Shown here: piece by piece, positions 44,327 to 57,539 of the stretch
How positions within the stretch are numbered: the stretch's first letter is position 1
Layout: every line of letters starts with the position of its first letter
Assembly: GCA_963668365.1 (NCBI GenBank)
Contig: OY764266.1
Coordinates: 930,001 to 994,000, forward strand
DNA: 64,000 nt
From: VXNE01 sp963668365
Lineage (GTDB): Bacteria; Pseudomonadota; Gammaproteobacteria; Pseudomonadales; Azotimanducaceae
Direction of reading: 5' to 3'
The notes under the pieces: model-generated
Told to the model about the DNA's origin: nothing
What the model saw: the letters and a program-made list of their open reading frames with translations, nothing else
The model's database searches: none
Position numbers and translations under genes: made by a program

Positions 44327-44656
44327 ATGGTTGACATTGGTTTTTCCGACCGTGCGGCGGGAAAGGTCGCGGAACTCATCGAGGGCGAAGGCAACGAACT
44401 GTTGAAGCTTCGCGTCTTCATCACGGGCGGTGGCTGCAGCGGCTTTTCGTACGGTTTTACCTTCGACGAGGAGATCGCAGAGGATGACGCCGTGATCGAG
44501 CGGGAAGGCGTCACCATGCTGGTGGACGCGATGAGCTATCAATATCTCGCCGGCGCGGAGATCGACTATAGGGAAGACCTGCAGGGGGCGCAGTTCGTCG
44601 TCACCAATCCCAATGCCTCCTCGACCTGCGGTTGCGGGAACTCCTTCGCTATCTGA
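44327..44656 (+). CDS. erpA: Iron-sulfur cluster insertion protein ErpA
   Basis: A-type carrier that delivers [4Fe-4S] clusters to apo-proteins. The three ligand cysteines are Cys37 (GGGCSGF) and Cys101/Cys103 (STCGCGNSF). It is 109 residues, full length. It follows bactofilin by nine bases and overlaps the convergent anmK by eight bases at their 3' ends. The order bactofilin-erpA-anmK is conserved in Pseudomonas. Confidence 0.97.
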   Translation: MVDIGFSDRAAGKVAELIEGEGNELLKLRVFITGGGCSGFSYGFTFDEEIAEDDAVIEREGVTMLVDAMSYQYLAGAEIDYREDLQGAQFVVTNPNASSTCGCGNSFAI

Positions 44657-45743
44657 TCTGCCTGTCGGCGGGATAAAACGCGCCGAGCACGCGCGGTCCG
44701 GCCGCCCCGGTGACTGTCGGCGAATTCCCCGGCAGGCGCTCGAGGAAGCGGTATGCAAGCCACGCGAAGGCTGCCGCTTCGACGGCATCGCCATCGACGC
44801 CCAGGACTTCCGCCTTCATCACTCGCCTCCTCCCCATCCGTCGTCCGAGACGGTGCATGAGGTCGTCGTTCAACCGACCCCCGCCGCATACGACGATGTC
44901 GGCGCTCGAAGGCGCCCATCTCTCGATCGCCCAGGAGATGCTTGCGGCGGTGAATTCGGTCAGCGTGGCCTGTACGTCGGCGGGGTCTTCGGAACCCTTG
45001 AGGCGCATTCGCAAGTAGTCGAGATTGTAGAAGTCCTTGCCGGTGCTCTTCGGTGGCGGCGAGCGGACAAACCCATCTTGTTCGAGGTCGGTCAGCAGGT
45101 CGGGAATGACCTTCCCCGTTGCCGACCACGCTCCGTTCCGGTCGAACGCCAAACCCTGGTGTTCTCTGATCCATGCGTCCAGCAAGGCATTGCCGGGACC
45201 CGTGTCAAAACCGGTCCGGAGGTCGGGCGAGAGAATCGTTATGTTGGAGATGCCGCCGATGTTCACCACCACGCGTTCGCCCCTGGGAGGCTTGAGCAGC
45301 GCTTCGTGGAAGGGCGGCACCAGCGGGGCTCCCTCGCCGCCGGCCGCCACGTCCCGCCGACGGAAATCGGCGACGGTGTCGATGCCGCTGATCTCGGCGA
45401 TACGATGGGGATCTCCGATTTGCACGGTGTAGGCGGGTTTCGCGCGCGGGTCGTGTCGAATTGTCTGTCCATGGCTACCGATGGCCCTGACTGGTCGGCC
45501 TGCGGCGAACGCGCGGGTGGCCTGACCTATGAATTCGCCCAGTTCGGCATCAGCCCGGGCCGCCAGGTTCACGTCGTCGGTTTCCGGTAGGGCAAGCGCC
45601 CGCAGGGAATCGCCGAGGGAACCTGGAATCGGTTCGGTAGTGGCGTCGATGATGCGCGGCACAGCGGGCTCGACATCGATCAATGCGAGGTCTAGTCCGT
45701 CAACGCTTGTTCCCGAAATTGCGCCGATGAAAAAAAGAGCCAT
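44649..45743 (-). CDS. anmK: Anhydro-N-acetylmuramic acid kinase
   Basis: Phosphorylates and opens 1,6-anhydroMurNAc during peptidoglycan recycling to give MurNAc-6-phosphate. Motifs: FIGAISGTSVDGLDLALIDV at the start (ATP-binding), AIGSHGQTIRH, NIGGISNITIL, FDTGPGNALLDAWI and VVCGGGRLND. It is 364 residues. It follows the M23 peptidase gene by 17 bases on the same strand, so wall cleavage and recycling genes are together. Confidence 0.96.
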   Translation of the reverse strand: MALFFIGAISGTSVDGLDLALIDVEPAVPRIIDATTEPIPGSLGDSLRALALPETDDVNLAARADAELGEFIGQATRAFAAGRPVRAIGSHGQTIRHDPRAKPAYTVQIGDPHRIAEISGIDTVADFRRRDVAAGGEGAPLVPPFHEALLKPPRGERVVVNIGGISNITILSPDLRTGFDTGPGNALLDAWIREHQGLAFDRNGAWSATGKVIPDLLTDLEQDGFVRSPPPKSTGKDFYNLDYLRMRLKGSEDPADVQATLTEFTAASISWAIERWAPSSADIVVCGGGRLNDDLMHRLGRRMGRRRVMKAEVLGVDGDAVEAAAFAWLAYRFLERLPGNSPTVTGAAGPRVLGAFYPADRQIR

Positions 45744-45760
45744 CGGTGCGACCTGACTCG

Positions 45761-47056
45761 CTAACGCGCGGCAAGGACCTGTTGCCCCGACAGGTGGTTG
45801 TCGAGTTGCGCCAGGATGATTGCCGTCGATTGCTCGAAACGGCTCCGCTCGGAGGCAGGAATGGGTTTCGCTTTCGGCAGATCGACGGTGCGGGGGTTCT
45901 GGTGCACTCCGTTCACGAGGAACTCGTAGTGGAGGTGGGGGCCCGTGGCGTAGCCAGTCGCGCCCACGTATCCGATGACCTTGCCCTGCTCGACCTGGGT
46001 TCCCCCGCGGATGCCGCGCGCGATCCTGGACAGGTGCAGGTACTTGGTCTCGAAAGTTTCGCCGTGTCGCAACACCACGTAATTGCCGTTTGCGTGGGTG
46101 CGGCTGGCGATGCGCACTGTACCGTCGCCGGCGGCCAGCACGGGTGTGCCGACGGGCGCTGCATAGTCGATGCCACGATGCGGCATGGAAGTCTTGAACA
46201 GCGGGTGGTGTCGCCTCAGATTGAAGTTCGAACTGATGCGCGTGAATTCGAGCGGCGCCCTGAGGAAATCCTTGCGCATGCTCTCTCCGTCGGGACTGTA
46301 AAACTGTCCTTTGCCCGTGCTATCGGCATACAGGACCGCCCGATGCGTTTCTCCCTGGTTGACGAACTGGGCCGCGAGAATCTGCCCGGTGTCAATGAGT
46401 TGATCATCCAGGTACAGCTCTTCGAAGAGAATCGAGAATTCGTCGCCGGCCCGAATATCCAGAAGGAAGTCGATGTCCCACTGGAAAATCTTTTCCAGGC
46501 GCATGATGAGAGGGTCTTCCAGGCCCGCGCGCTGCCCGGCGACGAACAGCGAATGCTCGATCGCCGCGTGCCTGAAGGCAGCGCGTTTTGTGGGCGTCTT
46601 GATTTCATTGTGGACCTCGTACGCTTCCCCGGAGCGTTCGAATATGAGCCGTTCGAGCGGACCGGACGAATAGACGAAGCGAACAAGGTCGTCGTCTTCG
46701 TTCGTGATGAACGTCAGCTCGTGGCCCGGATACACTCTATGAAGCCGATCCGCCAGGGGGCCGCTGGCAAGTATCCGTTGCAGGTCTCCGGGCGGGAGGT
46801 TTTGTTTCTGGAAGATCGTGGACAGGCTTTCGCCCGGCGTGATGACTACGACCTGCGCGGTCGTTGCTTCGAATTCCGGGGGTAGTTCCGCAGGGTCGCT
46901 GCCCATGTCGAGGTCGGACTCGGCGTACGGCGGGTTCGTCTCAAAGGTGGTGGTCGCTTCCGATACGTCTCGGCCGAAAGAGAAAGTGAGGCCAAGTATC
47001 GCCGCCACGACCGCGCAGACATAGAGGTGGGATGCCGGAACTTTTCCCCTGCTCAA
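45761..47056 (-). CDS. M23 family peptidoglycan endopeptidase
   Basis: A 431-residue periplasmic enzyme that cuts peptide cross-links. There is an N-terminal membrane helix or signal (LYVCAVVAAILGLTFSF), an OapA/LysM-like region (VVVITPGESLSTIFQKQNLP), a second beta domain, and a C-terminal LytM/M23 domain with zinc ligands in MPHRGIDYAAP and GPHLHYEF. It resembles MepM. The start appears to be TTG 47056, the first possible codon after an in-frame stop, so it is not certain. It is divergent from tyrS and upstream of anmK. Confidence 0.92.
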   Translation of the reverse strand: MSRGKVPASHLYVCAVVAAILGLTFSFGRDVSEATTTFETNPPYAESDLDMGSDPAELPPEFEATTAQVVVITPGESLSTIFQKQNLPPGDLQRILASGPLADRLHRVYPGHELTFITNEDDDLVRFVYSSGPLERLIFERSGEAYEVHNEIKTPTKRAAFRHAAIEHSLFVAGQRAGLEDPLIMRLEKIFQWDIDFLLDIRAGDEFSILFEELYLDDQLIDTGQILAAQFVNQGETHRAVLYADSTGKGQFYSPDGESMRKDFLRAPLEFTRISSNFNLRRHHPLFKTSMPHRGIDYAAPVGTPVLAAGDGTVRIASRTHANGNYVVLRHGETFETKYLHLSRIARGIRGGTQVEQGKVIGYVGATGYATGPHLHYEFLVNGVHQNPRTVDLPKAKPIPASERSRFEQSTAIILAQLDNHLSGQQVLAAR

Positions 47057-47136
47057 GCTTTATACTCTTGTTCGACTTCCGCCGCGGGGCAGACTATGGA
47101 ACTCACGCGAGTGGCAAGGTGCGGAGTATAAAGAAA

Positions 47137-48438
47137 ATGTCTGGTTTTGGAAGCTCGGATGCGTCCTCCCAACGAAGTTTGATCCTGGCCGGCCTCCGTA
47201 GAAGGGGACTGGTGGCGCAGGTTTCGGACGAGGCGGGCCTCGAGGATCATCTCGCGGCGCGCGCGCGCCGCGTCTATTGCGGCTTCGACCCTACTGCGGA
47301 CAGTCTCCAGATCGGAAACCTGGTTCCGCTTCTGACATTGAGGCGATTTCAACGGGCCGGTCACCGGCCCATTCTGCTCGTTGGCGGCGCCACCGGGTTG
47401 ATCGGCGATCCCGGCGACAAGACAGAAGAGCGCAGTCTCAATCTTCGGGACGCTGTCGCGGACTGGTCCGGGAGGGTGCGTGCGCAAGCGGAGCGGTTTC
47501 TCGATTTCGACGGGGAGACGGGAGCGATCGTCGTCAACAACCTCGATTGGATCGGGCAACTTGACGTTGTCACCTTCTTGCGCGATGTCGGAAAACACTT
47601 CTCGGTCAACGCGATGATTCAGCGCGAATTTGTCAAGTCGAGGCTGGAGGCCGAGGGGGGCGGCATTTCGTTTGCCGAGTTCAGCTACAGCATCCTGCAG
47701 GCGATGGACTTCAAGCAGCTTGTCCAACGGCATGGATGCACCGTTCAGATCGGCGGCAGCGATCAGTGGGGAAATATCGTCAGCGGTGTCGACCTGGTTC
47801 GGCGGACGCTGGAGATGAAGGTGTTTGCGCTGACGGTCCCGCTGGTGACAAAGGCCGACGGAACGAAATTCGGCAAGTCAGAGGCTGGAGCCGTCTGGCT
47901 CGACGGGGCGAAGACATCGCCCTACACGTTCTATCAGTTCCTGTTCAACACGTCGGATCGAGACGTGATGTCCCGCCTGAGCCAACTGACCTTTCTCGAC
48001 ATCGAGGAGATCGAGGCGGCCGGGAAAGCGGTCGCCGAGAACCCGGGAGCGCGTGACGGTCAGAGGCTCCTGGCAGCGGAAGTCACGCGACTGGTGCACG
48101 GGGAACAGGGCCTCGCCTCCGCCAGGCGAATCACCGACGCGCTGTTCAGCGGATCCCTCGAGTCATTGAAGGAGCCGGATTTGGAACAACTCGCTCTCGA
48201 CGGAATCGGTTGCACCACGATCAATGCCGACGCGGGACTGGTTGCCGTCATGGCGGAAACGCCGCTGGCGCGCTCGAGAACCGCCGCGCGCGGATTGGTG
48301 CAAAGCAGGGCCGTTCGTGTCAATGGCCAACTGACCGAAGACATCGAGCGCACGTTGTCGCCGTCGAACGCACTCTTTGGTCGCTACCACCTCATCCGGC
48401 GCGGCAAGAAAAGCTGGCATCTGGTTGCCCACGCCTGA
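47137..48438 (+). CDS. tyrS: Tyrosyl-tRNA synthetase
   Basis: Class I synthetase for tRNA-Tyr, 433 residues. Motifs: YCGFDPTADSLQIGNLVPLL (HIGH region), VGGATGLIGDPGDKTEER, QIGGSDQWGNIVSG, KFGKS (KMSKS) and a C-terminal S4 RNA-binding domain (SRTAARGLVQSRAVRVNGQ). ATG 47137 follows GGAG; the upstream frame is not conserved. It precedes the rRNA operon, as tyrZ does in Pseudomonas. The cognate tRNA-Tyr is also in the window at 58393. Confidence 0.96.
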   Translation: MSGFGSSDASSQRSLILAGLRRRGLVAQVSDEAGLEDHLAARARRVYCGFDPTADSLQIGNLVPLLTLRRFQRAGHRPILLVGGATGLIGDPGDKTEERSLNLRDAVADWSGRVRAQAERFLDFDGETGAIVVNNLDWIGQLDVVTFLRDVGKHFSVNAMIQREFVKSRLEAEGGGISFAEFSYSILQAMDFKQLVQRHGCTVQIGGSDQWGNIVSGVDLVRRTLEMKVFALTVPLVTKADGTKFGKSEAGAVWLDGAKTSPYTFYQFLFNTSDRDVMSRLSQLTFLDIEEIEAAGKAVAENPGARDGQRLLAAEVTRLVHGEQGLASARRITDALFSGSLESLKEPDLEQLALDGIGCTTINADAGLVAVMAETPLARSRTAARGLVQSRAVRVNGQLTEDIERTLSPSNALFGRYHLIRRGKKSWHLVAHA

Positions 48439-48535
48439 GGCGCTGCACCGGGCCCGGGCGTTGATCCCGGCCCACTCGGCAGGCCGGCCCGCGCGCGCCG
48501 TTCGCCGTGGCCGAAAGCGACGCCTAAAACGCTGC

Positions 48536-48563
48536 TTGCCAGCCGCCGATTGGCGCGTATAAT
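48536..48563 (+). promoter_or_regulatory. rRNA operon promoter (sigma-70)
   Basis: TTGCCA at 48536-48541 and a perfect TATAAT at 48558-48563 with a 16-bp spacer. The bases after the -10 (GCGCTGCCC) form a GC-rich discriminator, the kind sensitive to ppGpp and DksA. Transcription would start near 48570, about 145 bases before the 16S gene. Confidence 0.8.
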
Positions 48564-48599
48564 GCGCTGCCCTTGGCCCGCGTGAAATGCGCGCGGCCC

Positions 48600-48611
48600 T
48601 GCTCATTGAAA
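48600..48611 (+). promoter_or_regulatory. Leader boxA-like antitermination site
   Basis: TGCTCATTGAAA resembles boxA (TGCTCTTTAACA), the NusB/NusE-binding element that makes rRNA transcription resistant to Rho. It sits about 30 bases after the expected start site. Confidence 0.6.
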
Positions 48612-48715
48612 ACGAAACAAGCCATTCGTGTGGGCGCTCGTGAACGAAAGAGCCGAGGCAAACTTGTCTTGGGATCGGCGGCGGTCTTTATCGCCATCGA
48701 GCCCGAAAACTTCTT

Positions 48716-50285
<1,570 letters not shown>

Positions 50286-50494
50286 AATATGAAGTCCCGC
50301 CTGGCTGGCGTTCGCGCCGGCGGGAACGGGACCAGCCTTGACTCGATCGGAATCGAAGTCGACGCGGTAAGCGGCGAAAGTCGCGGACCGCGTAGACGCG
50401 CCCACCTCGGTGGGTGCGCCCACACGAATGGTTTGTTGGTGTTGCGGAAGCGATGGCGGTGTGCCACTGGTTTTGTTGTGGACGCACCGAGCCC

Positions 50495-50571
<77 letters not shown>

Positions 50572-50580
50572 GTATTGCGC

Positions 50581-50656
50581 GGGGCCGTAGCTCAGCCGGG
50601 AGAGCGCCTGCTTTGCAAGCAGGAGGTCGGGAGTTCGATCCTCCTCGGCTCCACCA
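50581..50656 (+). tRNA. alaT: tRNA-Ala (TGC)
   Basis: 76 bases: acceptor GGGGCCG/CGGCTCC, anticodon TGC in CTTTGCAAG, GTTCGATCC T-loop, encoded CCA. It follows tRNA-Ile by nine bases in the rRNA spacer. Confidence 0.98.
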
Positions 50657-50694
50657 TTCACTTTGCGTTTGGAGCGGACTGTCCGCTCGACACG

Positions 50695-50706
50695 TGCTCT
50701 TTGACA
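50695..50706 (+). promoter_or_regulatory. Spacer boxA antitermination site before 23S
   Basis: TGCTCTTTGACA differs from the E. coli boxA (TGCTCTTTAACA) by one base and lies in the tRNA-Ala to 23S spacer, where a second boxA normally keeps polymerase antiterminated through 23S. Confidence 0.8.
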
Positions 50707-50903
50707 ACTTGTATATGATGAAGTCTGTGCGTCAGGTCATTGGATCTTGACGCACAAACGTCGATACCAGGTCTAGCTAAGGTATCGACGTAAAAAACAA
50801 ATGTGTCTTGGTATCAGTGCAAGCCGGTGACGGCTGGCGCTGTTCCAAACCGGTGTTACTCGGCTATATGTATTGAAGACGCAACGTGCGCTTTCGATTA
50901 TAT

Positions 50904-53832
<2,929 letters not shown>

Positions 53833-53979
53833 ATAATCGAGCGCGCACCCCGATCCGGGTGTGTAATGAATATATATGCCAAATGAAAAGTAACACTGTT
53901 TTGACACATTTGTGACTTCATCATGCGTTGTTGTTCGAGGACATCGTCGCCGGAGCGAGGTGTCTTCGGGCGAATGGTT

Positions 53980-54098
53980 TGCCTGACGGCCATAGCGAGT
54001 CTGAACCACCTGAATCCATCTCGAACTCAGAAGTGAAAGGGCTCTGCGCCGATGGTAGTGTGGGGACTCCCCATGCGAGAGTAGGACATCGTCAGGCG
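53980..54098 (+). rRNA. rrf: 5S ribosomal RNA
   Basis: About 119 bases, starting TGCCTGACGGCCATAGCGAG, with the conserved CGAACTCAGAAGTGAAA and GATGGTAGTGTGGGG, ending with the complementary CGTCAGGCG. Third member of the operon; followed directly by a terminator. Confidence 0.97.
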
Positions 54099-54109
54099 TT
54101 GAAAAAGAA

Positions 54110-54140
54110 AACCGGCCCCAAGTGGGCCGGTTTTTTTTTT
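54110..54140 (+). terminator. Rho-independent terminator of the rRNA operon
   Basis: AACCGGCCC, loop CAAGT, GGGCCGGTT, then a run of ten T; preceded by an A-rich stretch. It lies 12 bases after the 5S gene. Confidence 0.95.
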
Positions 54141-54143
54141 GCG

Positions 54144-54250
54144 CTAGCAGCGAGCGCCGCAGAACGGCACGTAATGCCGATCAAGGCGCAGGGTGCGGGA
54201 CGGGCGAAACAGAGGGCTCTGGGCGGGGGTGAAACATGGCACCCGTAGGG
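54144..54250 (+). repeat. Dispersed repeat family, copy 3
   Basis: Starts CTAGCAG like the copy at 40094-40221 and continues GCAGAACGGCACGTAATGCC, then CTCTGGGCGGGGGTGAAA. Its far end is cut short where the inverted-repeat element at 54255 begins. It lies just after the rRNA terminator. The whole gap 54141-54441 contains only this and that element. Confidence 0.75.
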
Positions 54251-54254
54251 TGAC

Positions 54255-54387
54255 CAGCAATTCTCATTTTGGCCTTCAGTCCCCTCAATAAGGAGGGGTC
54301 TGCTGGCCGATTTGGCCCGGATTGAGTCCGAAACGCGAGGCGCAACGCGCCTGACGGTGAAGTCAGACGCCAAAATGAGAATTGCTG
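54255..54387. mobile_element. Short inverted-repeat element, MITE-like
   Basis: CAGCAATTCTCATTTTGGC at 54255-54273 is repeated exactly, inverted, at 54369-54387, framing 95 bases with no coding frame. The ends are AT-rich in a GC-rich setting. No target duplication is certain (TAGGGTG on the left, TAGGGCG on the right inside the mirrored flank). Confidence 0.6.
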
Positions 54388-54441
54388 TAGGGCGACGGAT
54401 CTCATGGCGCTGGCGGAATTACCCGGCGCGGTGTGGCGTGA

Positions 54442-55623
54442 TCATGGAGCTTCAGGGAGGTCGAGGGCGTTGTAGGCGAAAAGACTGTGAAAGAGTCTGG
54501 CGAGAATGAACCGGACGGCCTGGTTTCTCATCCATGCGCTCACGCCGGAAAGATGGAAGATCCTCGCATGGCTGCGCGATCGGCGCTGGACCAGGGCAGT
54601 CCTGCCCAGTCTCAAGGACTCGTAGCGAGAGAGAGCGGTCGGAACATCCGTCGTTTCTGCAAGGCACCGGGCGAGTACGGCGGCATCTTCCATCGCCATG
54701 GCGGCGCCCTGGGCCATGAACGGCAACGCCGCATGACAGGCGTCGCCGAGAAGCGTAACGCGGTGATCCGTCCAGCGCGGCATCGGCGGCCTGTCGAACA
54801 GTGCCCACTTACCGCAGCCGTCGCGTTCTGTCCGGTCGATCAAGGTTTGGACATCCCGGTGCCACCCGGCAAAGTCGTCCTGGAACTCGGCGTGGTCGCC
54901 GGGTTCGATCCGGGAGGACGGTTGCCGGTCGTCCAGCCCCGGAACAACACCGACGCAGTTGACCAGGGCGCTGTCGCCGGCATGGTAGTGCACAAAGTGC
55001 TTGGCGGGTCCCCACCAGATGGTTACCACCGGACGAAGCATTCCCGCGGGCAGATTTTCTGAGGAGACGAGCGTGCGCCAGGCGGTGTCGCCGCTATACC
55101 CGGGCGTCTCGCTACCGAATAGCGCCGTTCGAACGGTCGAATGGATACCGTCGGCACCGACCAGCAGGGATCCGACGTGCCGATTCCCGCTGACGGACAC
55201 CGCCACGCGGGCGCGACTCTGGTGAACGCGTTCCACTCGTGCATTTGTCTCCAGTTCGATGCGGGCATCGTCATGTGCGGCATTGGCAAGGCAATCGACA
55301 AGGTCCCTGCGCAGAACGAGGTAATAGGGGAAGCCGTAGCTTTCCCGAACGCGCTTGCCGAGCGGATAAGCGGCAAGCAACTGGCCGCTCCTCCAGTGCC
55401 GAATCTCGATCGCCTCCGGCAGCGAGACGCTTGACCGTAGTGGAGCTTCCAGCGCGAGGTCGTGCATGACCCGGCTCGCGTTCGGGCTGAGCTGCAGGCC
55501 GGCACCGGGTTCGTTGAAAGTTGGTGCTTGTTCGAAAAGACGCACCCGGAATCCCCGGCGGGCGACGCAAAGGGCAGTGGTCAAACCGCCGATGCCGCCT
55601 CCGGCGACAAGTATCTCGGACAT
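54442..55623 (-). CDS. FAD-dependent monooxygenase (salicylate hydroxylase-like)
   Basis: A class A flavoprotein monooxygenase of 393 residues. The FAD fold starts at once: MSEILVAGGGIGGLTTALCVARRG; then the DG motif (LLVGADGIHSTVR) and the second FAD motif (VTLLGDACHAALPFMAQGAAMAMEDAAVL). These enzymes hydroxylate aromatic or similar rings with NAD(P)H and O2; the substrate is not evident. ATG 55623 begins the FAD motif; the open frame runs upstream but is not conserved. It is divergent from birA and separated from the rRNA operon by repeats. Confidence 0.88.
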   Translation of the reverse strand: MSEILVAGGGIGGLTTALCVARRGFRVRLFEQAPTFNEPGAGLQLSPNASRVMHDLALEAPLRSSVSLPEAIEIRHWRSGQLLAAYPLGKRVRESYGFPYYLVLRRDLVDCLANAAHDDARIELETNARVERVHQSRARVAVSVSGNRHVGSLLVGADGIHSTVRTALFGSETPGYSGDTAWRTLVSSENLPAGMLRPVVTIWWGPAKHFVHYHAGDSALVNCVGVVPGLDDRQPSSRIEPGDHAEFQDDFAGWHRDVQTLIDRTERDGCGKWALFDRPPMPRWTDHRVTLLGDACHAALPFMAQGAAMAMEDAAVLARCLAETTDVPTALSRYESLRLGRTALVQRRSRSHARIFHLSGVSAWMRNQAVRFILARLFHSLFAYNALDLPEAP

Positions 55624-55885
55624 CGCTCGGCCGGCAGCGTCAGTGCGTTTCCGAGTGCGGGCAGGCGGTCGGTCGCCTGCTGGAACGCCATGTCTTGCTC
55701 GATGTGCCGCCTGGTTTTCGCAATGCCTGCACCGGTTGGCCAAATTCCGAGCAGATCATACTATCTGACCGGCCGGCAATGGCGTTCTCGTGGCAGGACG
55801 GCGGTTGCGGGCGGTCTCCGGACCGCGGGGATCCGGGCTTGTCGTGGGCCGGATCCGCTCTTGAGCTTTTGTCAGGGCCAAAGTA

Positions 55886-56800
55886 GTGAGTCTTCCCGAC
55901 GTTTTCGAACAACTTGCTATCGAGGGAGTCGCAAAGGTGGACGCGACTGACAGGCTGCGGCTTGGGAACTATGGAGTAGCCGTCCGCGGGGATCTGGCGA
56001 TCCTCGATGCCGATGTCGAACTTCTGCGTGCCGAGCGCATACGCGAACAATTGGGCGATCCCGCGCGTGGCTGGATCAAGCGGCTTTGCGTCCGGGCGCA
56101 TGTCGATTCGACGAATAGCGCGCTGATGCGCGCGGCACTCACGCGCGACATCGATGGAGAGGTTCTACTGGCAGAGGCGCAGACGGCTGGCAGAGGTCGG
56201 CGGGGTCGCGAGTGGATGAGTCCGTTCGGCCGCAATCTCGCCATGAGCATGGGCGTGCGCATTGACCGGCCGCTGAGGGAGATTGGCGCAGTGGGGCTAG
56301 CCGTGGGAATTGCGGTGGCCGGTGCGTTGACCGAGCTGGGCGTGAAAGACGCGAAACTCAAATGGCCGAACGATATCGTTGTCGATCGGCGCAAACTGTG
56401 CGGCATCCTGATCGAACTGCCCGCGGCGAAGGAACCTGCTTGCGTCGTCATCGGGATCGGCATCAATATCGGCGGCTTGCCGGTGTTGGCGCCGTTGGTG
56501 GATCAGGCTGTCGCCGATGTCGCCGAGCATGTGCCCGACGCATCGCGAAATCGCTTGGCGGGGATGGTGGTCGACGCGGTCTACAACATGTGCAAGCAGT
56601 TCGAGAGGTACGGTTTCGCGCGGATGAGGCCCGCGTACAATGCCCTGCATCGATACCACGGCGAAGACGTGCGCGTCATCGTCGGCACCGAGGAGGTGAC
56701 CGGTTCCGTCGCCGGAGTTGGCCTCGATGGTGCCTTGCGGTTGCGAACCGGCTCGGATGTCAGGAGTTTCATCGGCGGCGAGGTGTCGTTGCGGACATGA
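55886..56800 (+). CDS. birA: Biotin-[acetyl-CoA-carboxylase] ligase, short N-terminus
   Basis: Attaches biotin to the carboxylase carrier protein. The catalytic core is clear: DSTNSALMR, AEAQTAGRGRRGREWMSPFG (biotinyl-AMP loop GRGRRG), LKWPNDIVVDRRKLCGILIE and IGIGINIG. In E. coli an N-terminal winged helix of about 60 residues makes BirA a repressor; here only some 50 residues precede ADVELLRAE, and the helix-turn-helix proper is missing, with an in-frame stop at 55862 blocking a longer start. It is therefore probably a ligase only. Start GTG is weakly supported. coaX overlaps by ATGA. Confidence 0.9.
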   Translation: MSLPDVFEQLAIEGVAKVDATDRLRLGNYGVAVRGDLAILDADVELLRAERIREQLGDPARGWIKRLCVRAHVDSTNSALMRAALTRDIDGEVLLAEAQTAGRGRRGREWMSPFGRNLAMSMGVRIDRPLREIGAVGLAVGIAVAGALTELGVKDAKLKWPNDIVVDRRKLCGILIELPAAKEPACVVIGIGINIGGLPVLAPLVDQAVADVAEHVPDASRNRLAGMVVDAVYNMCKQFERYGFARMRPAYNALHRYHGEDVRVIVGTEEVTGSVAGVGLDGALRLRTGSDVRSFIGGEVSLRT

Positions 56801-57489
56801 CACGTTTGGATGTGGACATCGGCAACACGCGGACGAAGTGGCGTTTCGGGAACGCTCGGGGGGTTGCGTCGGGAGTGGTCCCGCCGACGCTCGCGGATAC
56901 GCCTGACCGGGTCTGCATTGCGTGTGTGGCGGCTGAACGCGGCGAGGTCGGGGCGCGATTCGAGGAGGCCCTCGGCGTGCGTCCCGAATTTGCCGAGACG
57001 AGGGAAAGACTGGCGGGGGTTACCTGCGGGTACGAAAACCCGGACCTGCTTGGCGTTGATCGATGGCTGGCACTGGTCGCCGCATGGAATTCGGCCAGGG
57101 AACCCGCCGTGGTGGCCGACATCGGTACCGCGGCGACGCTCGACTTCGTTATGCGCGACGGATGTCATGTCGGTGGCTATATAGTGCCCGGGCTGCGGAC
57201 GATGGCGAAGACATTGGCCCGCAATACCGCCCGTGTTCAGGTGACCGACGATCCTGCACCGAACCTGTTGCCGGGACGCGATACGGAGCAGGCCGTGCGG
57301 CACGGCACGGCCGCCATGCTGACTTCCTTTATTGAATGGTCGGTGGCGCGGTTTTCGCGCGAGTTTGGCGAAGCGCCGGTCCTGTTTCTCACCGGGGGCG
57401 ATGCGGGCGATCTCGCCGCGAGCCTTTCCTTGCCCGTTCGCGTCGAGCCCGACCTGGTCCTCGATGGCCTGGCCCTGGCATTGCCCTGA
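56797..57489 (+). CDS. coaX: Type III pantothenate kinase
   Basis: Phosphorylates pantothenate, the first step from vitamin B5 to coenzyme A; the panB and panC genes at 32-34 kb make its substrate. Acetate-sugar kinase motifs: DVDIGNTRTKW at the start, LLGVDRWLALVAAW, and ADIGTAATLDF. It is 230 residues. The ATG overlaps the birA stop (ATGA), the standard birA-coaX arrangement. Confidence 0.95.
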   Translation: MTRLDVDIGNTRTKWRFGNARGVASGVVPPTLADTPDRVCIACVAAERGEVGARFEEALGVRPEFAETRERLAGVTCGYENPDLLGVDRWLALVAAWNSAREPAVVADIGTAATLDFVMRDGCHVGGYIVPGLRTMAKTLARNTARVQVTDDPAPNLLPGRDTEQAVRHGTAAMLTSFIEWSVARFSREFGEAPVLFLTGGDAGDLAASLSLPVRVEPDLVLDGLALALP

Positions 57490-57539
57490 CGGAACGGGCC
57501 GAAACGGGAAGTGTACGGACGGATGTGCGACCGCCTTCG

